A DNA stretch of 64,000 nucleotides from Synaphobranchus kaupii (GCA_029718625.1 CM056376.1:90649675-90713674), one strand, 5' to 3'. Shown: positions 35,296 to 49,834, numbered from the stretch's first letter. Notes: generated by a model from the letters alone, not told the origin. Translations and numbers: made by a program.

Positions 35296-37377
35296 CGTAT
35301 ATGTCCACCCTTAGTCTTCTCACAATATGCAGCAGTGCATCCATTAATCCATAATCCTCTGAGCTTGCAAACACTTGTACCATATTTCAGAAACTACTTT
35401 AATGTCATCTTGCCGCAGTGCTAGACATGGACTCTACCGACACTTCTTAGGTACCACAGTTCGGAGAGCTCCTGAGAAGGTACATCACTCCTAAGTTATA
35501 AAAATGAATCCTGACTATTCAGACTGCAAAGGTTGTAGGTTGGGGTTACTTCTTGTTGAATTATGTCATCTTTCTTCAGTTTTTGAGCGAACCTTTCACA
35601 GCTTACATGTTCTGAATAAAACCATTATTACCACAACAAAGTAGTTAAATAATTCACAAACATGTGTTTGGGAACTCCAGGGGAAAAATTCAATTTACTT
35701 ATGAATGCTTCAATGAGACTTTAGGAAAATGTATCAGAGAAGCAGGGCAGGGAGAGATGGTACAGTTGAACTACAGGACTTCAAAGCCATAGAAAATCAA
35801 AACTAATACACAATCAAAGTGTGAGGAAAAAGAGAGACAGCTTATCAAAAATAGGGAGGGCAGGACCTGGAGACACAGAAGTACAAAGAAACAGCGGTAG
35901 ATAGCGGTACAGCAGATACTTGCTGCTGTTTTCTCTACTGATGCGCAGTCTGTCTGGTGTAAGGACCACAGACTTACAAATGCTTGCAAAGCCATTTCCG
36001 CCACCATGAGGAGTACAATCATGTGGCTTAGATGGGTCACATTACCCTCAGACAGGTCACGTGACCCTGCAAGGCCTTAACAACAGCTCTTGACCAACCC
36101 CAGCCTCTCTGACTGCCCGACTAGAGCGTCCGTACGACAAGCCCGACACCTGGCAGTAAAATAAGCAGCTTCCCTCTCTCCGCTCGATCGATAGCCCAAA
36201 GCAAAGAAAGGCTTAAGTATATTAACTCTGTGCTGACAAAGTCCTCCTGTCAACCGCAGCACAAAAGCTGTGTGTTGGGAGTCAGACACATTGCTCATGG
36301 ACGTGAGGCCGAGTCGTGTCTCTCAGGCCTAACCGAAGCTGCATGCTGAGAGCCAGAGCTGTAACCTGCATGTGTACGAACAGCTACAAAGTGAACTTCA
36401 ACAGTTCAGTGCATATACAGTCATTTTAATATTACTTTATCTTTTCAGTTGGTACCCTCATCCAGAATGATTTAACCAGTTTGCATCTAACATGTTAACC
36501 ATCCATCTGGGTACTGAAACAGTTCAGGCAAATTAATTTGCCAAAGGGTACAGGTGGCACTCACCTGGTAGCCCCTGCCCATCCACATTGCTACCAAAAG
36601 AATCAGATATGCAGCTAGACTTCAACCACCCGTAAGAGTTATCAGAGCAGCTGTGATATGAAATCAATTCTTCCTCTTCCTCCTCTTCATATTCTTCTAC
36701 TTATTCTTAATCTTATTATAGCATTATTGCAATATATGACAGCTGAGGTTTATGAGCGAGAGCATCATAACGAGCCTGGCTCATCACATGTACTCCCACC
36801 ACACCACCCAAAGCACACAGTTCAGTGAATCAATCTAATACACACATTATAACAATCACTGACTCTGCAAAATAATTGAGAGGAGACCAACACCCTCCAA
36901 AAACACAACACTTGCTGCAGCTTGACGTCAGGCTCGTGTTTTGTGCGGGCGTGGGACAGAGAGGAAAAAGAACACCCAAGAACCTGTTCCAATTTCAGTC
37001 TGGATTAATGATGTATGTGTAATCAGCTGCAGAATTACCAAAGTCATTAGTTCTGTGGAAGAGAGAAGTGGAAGACCATGCTGTTCTTTGAAGATATTTA
37101 AGGCTATAATTAGTCAGGAGAAGAAACAAACTGGATGTAAACAAGCTTCCAGAGAAATTACCCAGGCTCCCACCAAGCCTGCAGCAAAGAAACTGTTTAG
37201 GATGTTGGTCATTATGTTTTTTATTATATTTTACATTATTTACATTATTTTTATAATATTTTTTATAGTATGTTTTTTAAAATAAGCAATGTTCTTTTTG
37301 AATCAGAATTTGAAAATGAGATGAAATTAGGCCTTTTTTGAGGTAGGCTATCACTTGTTCTCACTGATTGAGCTTCA
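35289..37377. other. unique noncoding DNA
   Basis: No supported gene. A TTCCTCTTCC pyrimidine run lies near 36670. Confidence 0.45.
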
Positions 37378-37382
37378 TTATT

Positions 37383-37425
<43 letters not shown>

Positions 37426-37850
37426 TACTCTTTATATAAAAGATATATAATTATATATAATTGTTATATGAAATATATATTAACTAAAAAACTTTATATA
37501 GCATTTATATAAAATGTAGTTACAAGGTGCTTTACAGGATAAAATGAACAAAAAAAATAAATAAATGAAATAAAATTTGAAAAAATAGGCGAGACAGTGG
37601 AAACACAAGGATAGCTCTACCTGAAGACTGTGGTTAGGCTCATAGGGGGTTAAAAGGTCTGTAATATAGCTTGGAGCTATACCAGAACATGCTTTAAAAG
37701 TGAACAATAAAATGTTAAAATCAATCCTAAACTGTACAGAAAGCCAGTGAAGGGAGGCTAGAATGGGGGTCACTGCTGTGCTACCTGTAGCCCATTCAAA
37801 GAGCACTTCCACTAAAATATGTGCAATCCTCCAATGCCAGTGGCTATGTT
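37378..37850 (-). mobile_element. L2-clade LINE 3' end
   Basis: On the minus strand the frame from 37812 includes ILASLHWLSVQFRIDFNILL and TFKACSGIAPSYITDLL, the characteristic C-terminal block of L2-type ORF2 proteins. The frame then runs into the 3' UTR with GTAAAGCACCTTGTAAC, ATATAAATGCTATATAAAG and an (ATT)n tail (plus strand TAA units at 37378-37425). It is 5'-truncated and inactive, in the opposite orientation to the copy at 1187. Confidence 0.75.
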
Positions 37851-40800
37851 ACATACGGCATGCCACACAGTACTGCAAGGCACTAGTGCTCATCATAACA
37901 GAGGTGTCTAGCTCACTGATGGCAGCTCGTAACTTGTGGGTGACTTGCAGGTTAATAATCTAACCATAATAACCTGCCGGACCCTGGACAGCTAATCCTG
38001 TCACAGTTGGCTAATGACATAGTCAATTCTAAAATAGTTTTCATCTCTCTCTCTCTCTCTCTCTCTCAAATGATTGGACATTCAGCTCATCAAATTAACA
38101 TATTCTTAAGCTCTGTTTTATTTTGTTGTTCTGACCTGTCCAGTTGTTATTCCACATGCCCCACCAAAGTCCTCTCGTCAACCATATGACCAGAGGCTCC
38201 AAATTCCCCATCACCTTAATCGAGGCAGACAGATACAGCTAATTATGCAGGGATAATCGTCTTCATCTGACTTAATTATATTTCCCATTAGCTGCTGATA
38301 ATGCTCATTAAATTTACTTTCTGCAGAAGGCATTATAAATCATATGACCAAGACACCAAGACAGACTCATTCGGTTTTTGTGTTGTATTTTGGGACATGG
38401 TAATGGTCCCAAATGGAGGGACCATTGCCAGTGGAGATGGTCACTGTAGATCTGTCCAGTGATGACTTTTCAAAAGAGACTGAGGACATCACAAGAGCAG
38501 TCCAGGAAATTAAGTAAAACTACCAACAAAAGTTCAGGAGGTATAAGCTGCAAAATATAATAAGCATAACATAACAAAACAAATTGGGAATGTGATTATT
38601 TTATATCAAAAATACAAAAAGAAAATGTATTCACACTGTAATCACAATACAATAATTCCTCGAAAAGAATATATACAATTTGAAATTTAAAATAAACTAT
38701 GTTACAAAGTTCAATGCTGATGACAGATGAAAGTTTTACGCTAATATCGCCCTGCACATGCATAATCAACAGTAGCAACATGTCATGCGATGACTACCAA
38801 CAACTGGCATCAGACAAAGGGCTGTATCATGATCACGAGAAAAGTTTTCCTCGTCTTTGCCTTTGAAAACCAATTAATGGCACATTTGAGGAAACACAGC
38901 CAACACTGGGTGGCGAGAGACGGCAACAGAATGGGCGTGTGAAACTGATTGGCAAGCCATTTTATGGTCTGTAATCAATTCTGTCAGAACAAGTGGCTAA
39001 TTCGTTCCCCCTGTGTCCAGCATTTAGCAGGAAGTGGAAGGACGTCGGGCTCCCAGCCATGTGCTGGAGAGCTGGTATAATGACATCAGAATGACCCAAC
39101 TCTCAGGCTATTAATAGTATATTACCCGATAGATCAGAGGTACTCTCGAAGGGTGGGGGAGGAAGGTGGGTTAGCTGAGTGTAGGCCGATGGGGGGGGGG
39201 GGGGGATCTTGATCCAGACGGCTGCCCGAGAGCACAGCAAAGTGGTGCTTTTCCAGTGATTCAGGAGGACAAACTCCAGTAACAAGCACCTGCTCATTAC
39301 TGATACACGTGGAGAAATTAATTCAACTGAAAAGCATCTGTGTTTGTGAAGACTGTGTCAAACCACTTCATAAAGCCACTGTCAGACATTTCAAACAACG
39401 GCAGCAGCAACATCCACAGTGAAACAATGGCTGAAACCATGGCAACAGATATTAATGGACAGAATTGCAATCACCATGGGCAGGATTTGCATTTTATGTC
39501 TAGATACACAAAAACAATCTGTATAAAAAATTCCTTGTAGCTAAAGGGTAAAAAAACAAGTCTACATTTCCCTGTAAAAATTTGATTATTGACACAGTTA
39601 AACTACTACCATGGCATCATAAGAGCTTGATTAAATTCAGCATTGTGACATTTGTATTTTTAGCTCCAGGCGTTCCAATTGTCCCCTGCATAAATTGAAC
39701 TCAGGCCCAAGTTGTCAGCTCAGCAAATCAAAACAGGCACAACAGGCTTCATAAAAAATGTTTAAAAAGCTGAATTCAAATTTAGCACTGAAACACAAAA
39801 AAAGGAAAAAGAGAAACAAGCCAGAAGCAACAATTCAATTTAACTGTGAATAAATAAACTTTCATTGCCGATTATTCGGATCATCTGGCACCTCACAGCA
39901 CCAGACCCATTTTGTGTACCAGGCCTGCCACCTCTCTGCTTAAGGGAACAGACCCACATGTGCCATTACATTTTTCCATTACTGCTTCTAAAGCAGTGAC
40001 TTTATGTCTCCCTATTGTAAAAATAATTTCATTCTCCACACAAATAGTACATAAATGTCGAACCAAGACAATGAGAGTGATAACTCCACCTGCATTCATG
40101 CCTCAGTGATTTGATTTTTTTTTCCCTTGGTGTAATTTCCAGCAGTACAAAGAGATCCTGGGATTGGAAATGCTCCCATTTCATTTTGTCTGTGCACCAG
40201 GTGGCAAAATTGCATCACTGGCAGTAAAACTGACAAACTTTTCATCCTTGCTCATTGGATGAACGGTTTATCACTACAAATGCTCAATGCGCCAATCATG
40301 AACGGTCCCGTTATTTTGATTATGTAAATAATAGCCTATATCTCTTCACTCGTACCTATGAGGACTGCTGGGTCGCTCATGGGGATTCCCGGTTCCTCCA
40401 GTGCTACACATACCTAGGTAGCTGAATAATAATGAAAATCAGGTAGGCCTAACTAGCTGGCCAGTTTGCCAGCTATCTAAAGCCCCTTTCCCCTTTCACA
40501 CATGGAACCCACAACATTACCAGGTTCAATTACACAGGTTAGGTTACTGACAAGTAAGAAACACATTAGATGCCGAATGGCCAATGTAGGTGGCATGTAG
40601 ATCTTCCAGCTTATAGTGAGCCAATAGTAGTCAATTATATCCAAGCTAATTATCTGTCATTGGGAGTCACTGACTACACCTTTATCAAGTTAACTAATGC
40701 TGTTCCTAAAGTCAATATGATGCAGCCTGGATTTGTCTGCATGCTAGTTGAAGGTAGTAATGCCTAGCCTCCTAAGTTTGGATGGAAATAGTCTTGGCTT

Positions 40801-42175
40801 GTGCATATCTGTAACAGCCAAAGACCAAAATATGATGGTTACAATCAAACAGCATACATATTGATTAAAAAAAACAATCTGATGTGAAACACAATTGCTA
40901 TAACTCATGTAATCTATAATTAAATCATAATTTCAAACTTCTGTATATTCTGTTTCAAGTGAAGTGTTATACATAATGTATAATTCCTCTCCATTTAACT
41001 CAAATATGCTACCTGCAGAGATTCTTTAACATTCGATATATGCATTTTTCAACAGAATGAAACTGATGAGCCACAGTGGTTCACTTCAATCTCATCTTTA
41101 TAGAAAAGTGTTGAGCACCAACCTAAGAATGTAGACCTAACCTCCAAAATTCAGTTCACAAATTTTGTGACAAAGCTACTAGTGATCAAACACAAAAAGC
41201 ATGCAACAAGCAAGACTAGGGTATCATCTACCAATCCATTACCCTGGAATTAGGCTCTTCACTGCCATGTACCTCATTGTCTCTAGGTTACGACTCACAT
41301 GGTAACACTTTAAGCACTATTGTCATTTTAATACGCTTGTTGCTCAATAAATACAATTTTTTACGTCCTTTTGTTTAGTGGATGTCATGTTTTAATAGCG
41401 CAAGAGTGGAAAGAACTCTTTTCTCTCCACTTCTATGTCTCATCATTGGTCTTTACAGACGGGGGATTTCTAACGAGGTCGTTAGTGGAGTTTGTACTGT
41501 GTGCCGTTTGTTATCAGGTGAAGGCAGGCTGGGGCGTTAATAAAGCCGTCATCCGTGCGTTAATTCACCCCTGATTATTTCTGCTCTCTGGTGACTCTCG
41601 TTAGCATATTCTTCCATTTTTGTGTGACACACAATAAACGATAAAGGAAGCTGCGGCGCTATCTCTCCTCGAGATGAGATGAGGCCCTTTAATCACTCTT
41701 TGTAAATGGCGTAGTCTCCAGGATGATGGTGGAACGGGACGGGAGCTGGAGTGAGCGGCTCGCACGCAGCTAATGAAGTCCATGTTCATTTTCTCTAAGA
41801 GACAGCGGTTATGTTTATTCAGACCCACACTCAGCTCGCGCGAACACGCCTGTAGCTCCCCTGGTCTCTTGACCGCCTGAAACTGAGCACCTGTTTTTGA
41901 GTATTTTTTTTTCTCCGTTTTGTTCCAGATGTCGCCACCTTTATAATTGTGCGGTTGTTAGCATAAGATGATGAGTTTGCAAGGAAAAGGCATCTGCTAG
42001 AAACCAGAAGCGCTCTGCATTTGTTTAAGGAGGCAGAAGGTTAATAACGTAGGAGCCCCCACACTGACGGACATAGGCTACAGTCCCAGCCTCTTACAGA
42101 GGCTGAAAGTGCTGATCCCTGAAGTTCCTGCCTGAGATACAAAGAAAACTTATGTCACGCTGTTGTGATGTCACA
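37851..42175. other. unique noncoding DNA
   Basis: No gene seen. It contains a (CT)n run at about 38047-38067, a 15-16-base G run at about 39190-39205, and two homeobox-site-rich or GC-balanced stretches (38190-38345, 41480-41840) that might be conserved noncoding elements. Confidence 0.45.
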
Positions 42176-42183
42176 CTTTAGAG

Positions 42184-42387
42184 CAGGGGTCTTCAACCTT
42201 ATCCCGCAAGGGCTGGTGTGGGTGCGGGCTTTTGTTCCAACCAAGCAGTTACACACCTGATTCTACTACTCAATCACTAGAGTCTTTGCTAAGGACGTTG
42301 ATTAGTAGAATCAGGTGTGTAACTGCTTGGTTGGAACAAAAGCCCGCACCCACACCGGCCCTTGCTGGATAAGGTTGAAGAGCCCTG
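42184..42387. mobile_element. 204-bp hAT MITE
   Basis: An exact 8-bp duplication, CTTTAGAG (42176-42183 and 42388-42395), flanks inverted ends CAGGGGTCTTCAACCTTATC and, in reverse complement, CAGGGCTCTTCAACCTTATC. The arms continue as an almost perfect palindrome through GTTGGAACAAAAGCCCGC to the centre. The CTTTAGAG target is typical of Charlie-like hATs. Confidence 0.93.
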
Positions 42388-42474
42388 CTTTAGAGGCTTG
42401 AAGACCTCAAAGCTTTGCCCATTGGTTAATGTTGACAATCATGTCTTAAACTGCCTTAGGTGTGATTCATGCTG

Positions 42475-42484
42475 TATGTGTGTG

Positions 42485-42570
<86 letters not shown>
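42475..42570. repeat. (TG)n microsatellite
   Basis: Long TG tract with one CA interruption near its start. Confidence 0.97.
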
Positions 42571-42573
<3 letters not shown>

Positions 42574-42667
42574 GTATGACTGCACATGTATGCGTGTAAG
42601 TAATTAACAATAACAATGCTATACAAGCACAAAGAAAATAATCAGGACTCCTGCACAATAAAATGTC

Positions 42668-42735
42668 GGTGTAAATTTAACACTGCTGGTATACATTTAA
42701 CACCCTAGGGACTCTAGGGTGTTAATTGTACACCA
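42668..42735. mobile_element. short MITE-like fragment with GGTGTAAATTTAACAC
   Basis: GGTGTAAATTTAACAC is followed by ACACCCTAGGGACTCTAGGG and TGTTAATTGTACACC. The internal symmetry and the words resemble a common fish MITE, but no duplication was found. Confidence 0.35.
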
Positions 42736-42974
42736 CCATTTTTGCTGGATTTATAGTTATGGATATAGAAATTATGAAGTCTGCTATCACAGCCTGGCAA
42801 AACATATCCATCCCAGCTATTTCAGAGGTACAGTGAGGGTAGCATTTCCACCTTGAGATTTAAGTCTTTCAAAAAAGGCTTCAAACAGTGCCGCAGGGAT
42901 GAGGATTTATAATAACGGTGTGGCACTGCAGCATTTCCCATTTAAAGATGACACAAATGTGTATTGTGTTGGCA

Positions 42975-43147
42975 CATTATCCCCTGGTGATTAGGAAAAC
43001 TAGAGTTATAACTGGAAGGATGCAGGTTTCAGTCCCAGTTGAGGCATTGCTTATGCATCTTGAGCAAGGCACTTTTGTAAAAATCCAGATATAAAAAAGT
43101 AAGCTATGTAAACTGTCCTGGATGTGGATATCTGCTTAGCAACTATA
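42975..43147 (+). mobile_element. degenerate tRNA-derived SINE
   Basis: A box B-like GGTTTCAGTCCC at 43025-43036 is followed by CTTGAGCAAGGCAC and a 3' end CTGTCCTGGATGTGGATATC then TGCTTAGCAAC. This matches, with substitutions, the layout of widespread fish SINEs (GGTTCGATCCC, TTGAGCAAGG, CTCTGGATAAG, GCTAAAT). The Tc1 element entered at its 3' edge. Confidence 0.65.
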
Positions 43148-43523
43148 TACAATGCCCTCCACAATTATTGGCAGCCCTGGTAAAGGGGTTATACAAAATT
43201 CACCGTTTGGTGAATTAGCTTAATCTCACACTGAAAAAATTAGAAAAATCCAATCTTTAATTTAAGTAAATTTATTCAGAGAAAAAAAAATCCCTCATCA
43301 AGAAATAAGTATTTTTAACAAAACCATGTGTGCCACACTTATTGGCACCCCTGCATTTAATACTTTGTTCAACCTCCCTTTGTCAATAAAACAGCACTGA
43401 GTCTTCTCCCGTAACATCTAATAAGGTTGGAGAATACAGAGCAAGGAATCTGAGACCATTCCTCTTTACAGAATCTCTCCAGATCATCCAGAGTCCTAGG
43501 TCATCTCTTGTGCACTCTCCTCT

Positions 43524-44369
<846 letters not shown>

Positions 44370-44496
44370 GTTGATGTATGAATAAGGGAATATGGCCTCT
44401 GTGTCACCTCATATTTATACCCCAGTGAAACAGGAAGTAATGGATTACTGCTTGAAAGTTCCTAAATATTCTGATCAACTTTAACAAGTAAAATAT

Positions 44497-47251
44497 TGTC
44501 ATGGGTTTCCAGCCTGTTTTCGTTTTTTAGCGGATGTAGCCTCTCGGGGCTACGAGAGGTTGCTGTTTTTTCCGCCTGCTGTTTTTTTCTCCCTGGACGG
44601 GCTCTCTGATTCGGAAATTGTGTGGGAGTCCACGCCTCTTGCGCCCTCTAGTTTGGATAGTACTAGAGGGGCGCTCGATTTCCCCCTGCCAGCTAATGTA
44701 CCTGCCGGGTATGCGGATCTCGCTGAGGTATTTAGTAAACATCGAGCCACTACCTTGCCACCTCATCAACCCTATGACTGTGCCATTAATTTACATCCTG
44801 GCACAGTACCTCTTAGGGGTTCTCTGGATTCCTTATCGGCTCCTGAATGTGCCGCTATGAGGAAGTACATTGAAGCGGCTCTGGCTAATGGCTTCATTAG
44901 ACCCTCAACCTCGCTGGCTGCTGCTCCGGGTTTCTTTTTTGTGGAAAAAAAAGACGGGGGTTTGAGGCCATGTATAGATTATCGAGCATTGAATGACATC
45001 ACGGTAAATAACCATGACCCGCTGCCGGAATTCTCCAGGGGGCGTCTGTGTTCACGAAACTCGACCTCCGTAATGCTTATAATTTGGTGCGTATGCGTGA
45101 GGGAGATGAGTGGAAGACAGCTTTTAACACCCATAGCGGGCACTAGCGCCCCCTCTGTCTTTCAGGCACTAGTGAATGACATGCTCAGGGAGATGTTGGA
45201 GAAATTTGTTTTTGTCTATTTAGACGACATTTTAATTTTCTCCGCTAATCTCTCTGAGCACATTGGTCATGTCAGGCAGGTATTAAAAGCGCTTCTCAAA
45301 GCTCAATTATGCATCAAGGCTGAGACGTGTGCCTTCCATTCTGACTCTGTTTCCTTCCTGGGGTTTATAGTAATGGAAGGAAAGGTCCAAATGGACCCCG
45401 AGAAGGTTTCAGTGGTCATGAACTGGCCTACCCCGGAATCGGTGAAACAGGTGCAGCGCTTCCTGGGATTTGCACATTTTTATCAGCGGTTTATTCACAA
45501 TTTTAGTGCAGTGGTCGCACCTATCACAGCTCTGATGAAGAAAACGGCACCTTCCCGGTTTCAATGTAATCCAAAGGGTGGGTCAGCTTTCACGGAGTTG
45601 AAGAAAAGGTTTAGCTCTTACCCCATCCTCATCACTCCCAACCCTTCCCTCCCCTTTGTGGTTGAGGTTGATGCCTCTGAGTTGGGGGTAGGGGGTATAT
45701 TGTCCCAACATTCGCCCCTAGACTGGAAAGTGCATCCATGTGCCTATTTTTCTCGAGGCCTGTCACCGGCCGACAGAAATTATGACGTAGGGGACCGGGA
45801 GCTTTTGGTGGTGAAATTGGCGCTCGAGGGGGCCGAACATCCCTTCACAGTGTGGACGGATCATAAGAATCTGGAGTACATCTAGCAGGCTAAAAAGTGC
45901 AATTCGCGGCAAGCCCATTGGGCGCTGTTCTTTGCCCACTTTAACTCTTTATTGACCTACCGCCCAGGGTCAAAAAATGTTAAACCGGATGCGCTCTCCC
46001 AGATTCATGAGTCTGACAGGGATCCAGCCCCTGAGCCCATTGTGCCTGCCACTCAGATTTTGGCCCTGGATATGTGGCACATCGAATCTGTGGTGCAGAA
46101 GGCATTGCATCTGGATCCGTGTCCGGGTGGGGGACTACCTCTCTGCCTCTTTGTGCCCTCTAGGGTACGGTCCCAGGTGCTGCAGTGGGGACATTCCACC
46201 CAGCTAGTAGGTCATTCTGGTGTCCATCGGACTAAGGATTTCCTGTCCAGGCGGTTTTGGTGGCCTGGTATGGAGAAGGATGTTCGGAAGATGTTTCGGC
46301 TTGTTCGGTCTGTGCCTGTAACAAGGGATCACAGCTCCCACCTTCGGGGCTTCTGCGCCCTTTACCCATCCCTAGTCATCCTTGGAGCCATGTCGCCTAG
46401 GACTTTATTACTGGCTTGCCTGCATCTGATGGCAACACGGTGATTCTGGTGGTCGTTGTCAAATTTTCCAAGGTGGCGCATTTTATCACTCTGCCTAAAC
46501 TGCCATCAGCACAGGAAACCACACGGTTGGTGGTCGACCATGTTTTTAGAGTGCACGGCCTGCCCCAGGATGTTGTGTCTGATCGTGGATCCCAGTTTGC
46601 CACACGATTTTGGCGTTCTTTTTGCTCTCAGCTGGGGGTGTCCATTAGTCTATCTTAGGGATTTCACCCGGAGGCTAACAGACAAACCGAATGCACTAAT
46701 CAGACAGTCACCACCTCGCCGCCTCGCTTGGACAGAATACGCTCATAACACGCTGTGTAATGCGTCCACGGGGCTCTCGCCATTCGAGGCTCAGTCGGGG
46801 TATCAACCCCCTCTGTTTTTGTAGAAGAACGTAGAGGTACCATCCACGGGGTCCTTTTTCTGGTGTCGGCCAGTTTGGAGGAAAGTCCGTGCATCTCTCC
46901 TGCGCGCCTCGGCGAGGCAGAAGGGACAGGCCAATTGGCGTCGCCAACTGGCTCCTTCCTACCGTGTTGGGCAACAGGTTTGGCTATCCACGCGGGACCT
47001 TCCTTTGTGATTTTAAAATGATCCGAAAGATTAACCCGGTCACGGTTCACTTACAGCTTCCTCGTTCTATGAGGATTCACCAGACGTTTCACGTCTCCCG
47101 TCTTAAGCCAGTACTCGTTAGCGTGTTGGCTCCTGTTCTGTCAGGGTATTCTTATTCTTTCCCCCAACTTGTGCTTATCCAATGTTTGTGGATAGCTTGT
47201 AGATCCCCTTACGGTCGCGTCTGGTTCTCCGACCCCTTCCCCTCACTCGCA
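44497..47251 (+). mobile_element. truncated Ty3/gypsy retrotransposon
   Basis: The insert is flanked by AATAT (44492-44496 and 47252-47256). It starts TGTCATGGGTTTCC and ends CCTCACTCGCA, compatible with the outer TG...CA of LTRs, but no full LTR pair, gag or protease is present. Internal deletion has removed most of the LTRs and the 5' half. Removing the insert reunites the Tc1 sequence in a continuous 5' flank of its transposase. Confidence 0.82.
44560..47150 (+). pseudogene. Ty3/gypsy pol remnant (RT, RNase H, integrase)
   Basis: Reverse transcriptase: GFFFVEKKDGGLRPCIDYRA at about 44930, then the active-site box FVYLDDILIFS with YLDD at 45217-45228. Thumb and connection: FLGFAHFYQRFI. 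RNase H: VVEVDASELGVGGILSQ and TDHKNLEYI. Integrase: a zinc-binding-like [20 protein letters not shown] block near 46210, and core pieces including KFSKVAHFI and [11 protein letters not shown]-terminal: HQTFHVSRLKPV. Damage includes two compensating frame changes and a missing block between 45030 and 45150, an in-frame TAG at 45883, further frameshifts near 46330-46430 and 46660, and later breaks. It is not functional. Confidence 0.9.
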
Positions 47252-47503
47252 AATATAAATAGAAAAAATGCTTCAGTTACATTTTGTTCATAAGGGTGTG
47301 CCAATAATTGTGGCTCATGTGGTTTTGTTAAAAATAATTATTTCTTGATGAGGGATTTTTCTTCTCAGAATTTACTTCAATTAAAGGTTGGATTTTTCTC
47401 ATTTTTCAGGGTGAGATTACGCTAATTCACCAAACGGTGATTTTTTTATAACCCTTTTTACTTATCTTTACCAGGGGTGCCAATAATTGTGGAGGGCACT
47501 GTA

Positions 47504-48271
47504 TTATAAAATAATACCTCAGGATTTTTCCTCCACCCATTGTCCCAAACTACATTTGTAGGTTCAGGGCAATACATCTCTCAGGTTCTACTGAAAAGCA
47601 CATTGTGCACATCCCTACTATATTTATTTCAGTCCACACTCTACACCAAAGACCAGAGGAATACCTCTTTTTTCATTTTTTAATCTTCACAGATTTATAC
47701 AACATTGCAGCATTATGGGGAAAATGGCTATGAGAATGTACTGCATGAAGGTTCTCTTGTTTCCATGGTTGCCTCGTGCGCTGGATATGAGAAAGGTGAG
47801 GTATTGTGCCTATCATACTTCTGCCCAAGTAATTAATGCAAATGAACTTTGCAATATTGTGTGGGGACATTAAAAAAAACTTAAGAGTGATCCTATACCT
47901 GGTGTCCTATTGATTTGTTTGGTTTAATTAAGTTAAACATCTTCAATCAATAATGACCTTGAAAACTGTTCTATTGACAAAGGATTCATTAATTCTGGTT
48001 AAAGGTTAAAAAAAAAGAATGGTTCCAAATCCATGCTAATCCATTACACTGGTATTCATGGATTATCCTGCACATGCAATTTTGGTCATTTTGTAACATA
48101 GTGGGTCTTCTCAGGAATTTGATCAATTCAATTTTGTTAGCAAACAATCCACAGCAGACCTGTAAGAATCAAAGGTCTTCTGGTGGAGAACAAATGAATA
48201 CTGCCAACATATAGGGAACCACAAATGAGGAAATATTAAACGTGCTGCCTTTTCTGTATTTTTCTAAAGTC
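47504..48271. other. unique noncoding DNA
   Basis: No feature recognised. Confidence 0.45.
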
Positions 48272-48274
48272 AGT

Positions 48275-48354
48275 GGGCCTCATTTATCAATATGGTCGTA
48301 AAACAAAGAGCGTAGCACAGATTTGAACGTACGCCTGAATGATAAATGAGGCCC
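48275..48354. mobile_element. 80-bp Harbinger MITE
   Basis: The ends GGGCCTCATTTATCA and, in reverse complement, GGGCCTCATTTATCA are perfect inverted repeats. They are flanked by a 3-bp duplication, AGT (48272-48274 and 48355-48357). The outer 13 bases match the ends of the Harbinger at 12349-15498, which could supply its transposase. Confidence 0.85.
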
Positions 48355-48357
48355 AGT

Positions 48358-49829
48358 GTGTCTATGAGACACATACTGTACCTAAGAAGTCTTTCAAAAT
48401 TAACTAGATATCACCTTTTCACATGTGTGATCTGAATTTTATAGATGTAAAAATGTTTTATTTGCAGAGGTATTAATGCATTCTGCTATGCAGCTCTTGT
48501 TGTTGAGAAAATCTCCAAGTGGTTTTTCAGTTAGTCAAGTTTTTTTCCCGCTGAGCTGAATCCACACAGACAAGTTTTGAGATGCCGAAGGGAGTTACAA
48601 TGTTATCAACTGGCGAGGGATTATTTTCCTCTTTTCTAATAATGTAAAAGGCTATTTCAGGAACATCAGGTGCTTTTTGCCGAGTTGTAATGTGATGTTG
48701 ATATGCAAAGATTTGGGTTTTGTACAAGATAACCCTAGAAACAAATGTGCCGGGAATACAACGTGAATAATTTTAAGCCTTCTTCAAAGTTACAGACACA
48801 AGTTGATGAAGAAGACATATCATATTCCATTGTGTAATGTTGAAATATTACATCTCATTTGTGGTAATTATAGATGTCTGCATAAACAGCAAGCTGAGTA
48901 AGAAGAAAAATAAGACTATAAATAGTAAGTATACATGGATATTTGTTGAGTTTTTCAGCATCCATATTTAGCACATGTACAATTCTCTTGGCCAAGGCTA
49001 TCTTGAAAAATAGATGGATATCTATATAGGACTCATCTGGTAAAATAAATGAGAAATAAAAATAAATAAAATAAATCCAAACTATCTTTCTTTCACCTGC
49101 AAAGAAAGAAATCTGGAATCAGTACAGATTTTGTAATGCCTTCTTATCTACCAATAAAAATTTGAAGCTTACTTGATCACTAATTAGATTTTGGTAACCT
49201 AAAAATACAAATGCTCTAAGGTAACATTTTAAGCTTTCTTTTTGACATGCTCCAATCAAAGTGTTTTCCTCTTTTGACCCTATTCAAGAATATTTGCAAC
49301 ATTTGACTTTTTCAATGATTTGTTCGTGTTTCTGTAGGGTGGTTTAGAGATTACAGCAGCACATCTCTTGCTCAGCCCCCTAAAAGAATGCAAATGGCGT
49401 TAACAGTTCCGACAGGGAGCCAGCAGGATGCAATAAACAAACAGTGCTATCACCTCAGTTGCTCTGCAGCCCCCATACACAAACCACCACCCAGAAGGCT
49501 GCTCTCAAGTCTATGGTTGCACATTCAAATTCTTTATTTGAACCGTGTGCTCCAGTTCATTTGGGCTAGTGCTTTTTTAGAGGTTGCCCAATAAGCTACC
49601 TTTCACGGCTGCTCTCAAGACTCATGACCAAATCACTGAATCAGTTTTTGTATACTACGATGTCCATGCACTGCATAGACATGTTTGGCTATCTGCATGT
49701 GCAACAAGTTGGTGTCATTGATGATGCGGTAGGGTGTGAGCTTAATAGAGATCACGGAATGCCTTTCAAATGTGAACAGCTGGAAAGTGCCCATCTCTGT
49801 GGTGTGATAAATGTACAAGGTAACACAAA
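48358..49829. other. unique noncoding DNA
   Basis: No feature recognised. Confidence 0.45.
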
Positions 49830-49834
49830 GAAAT

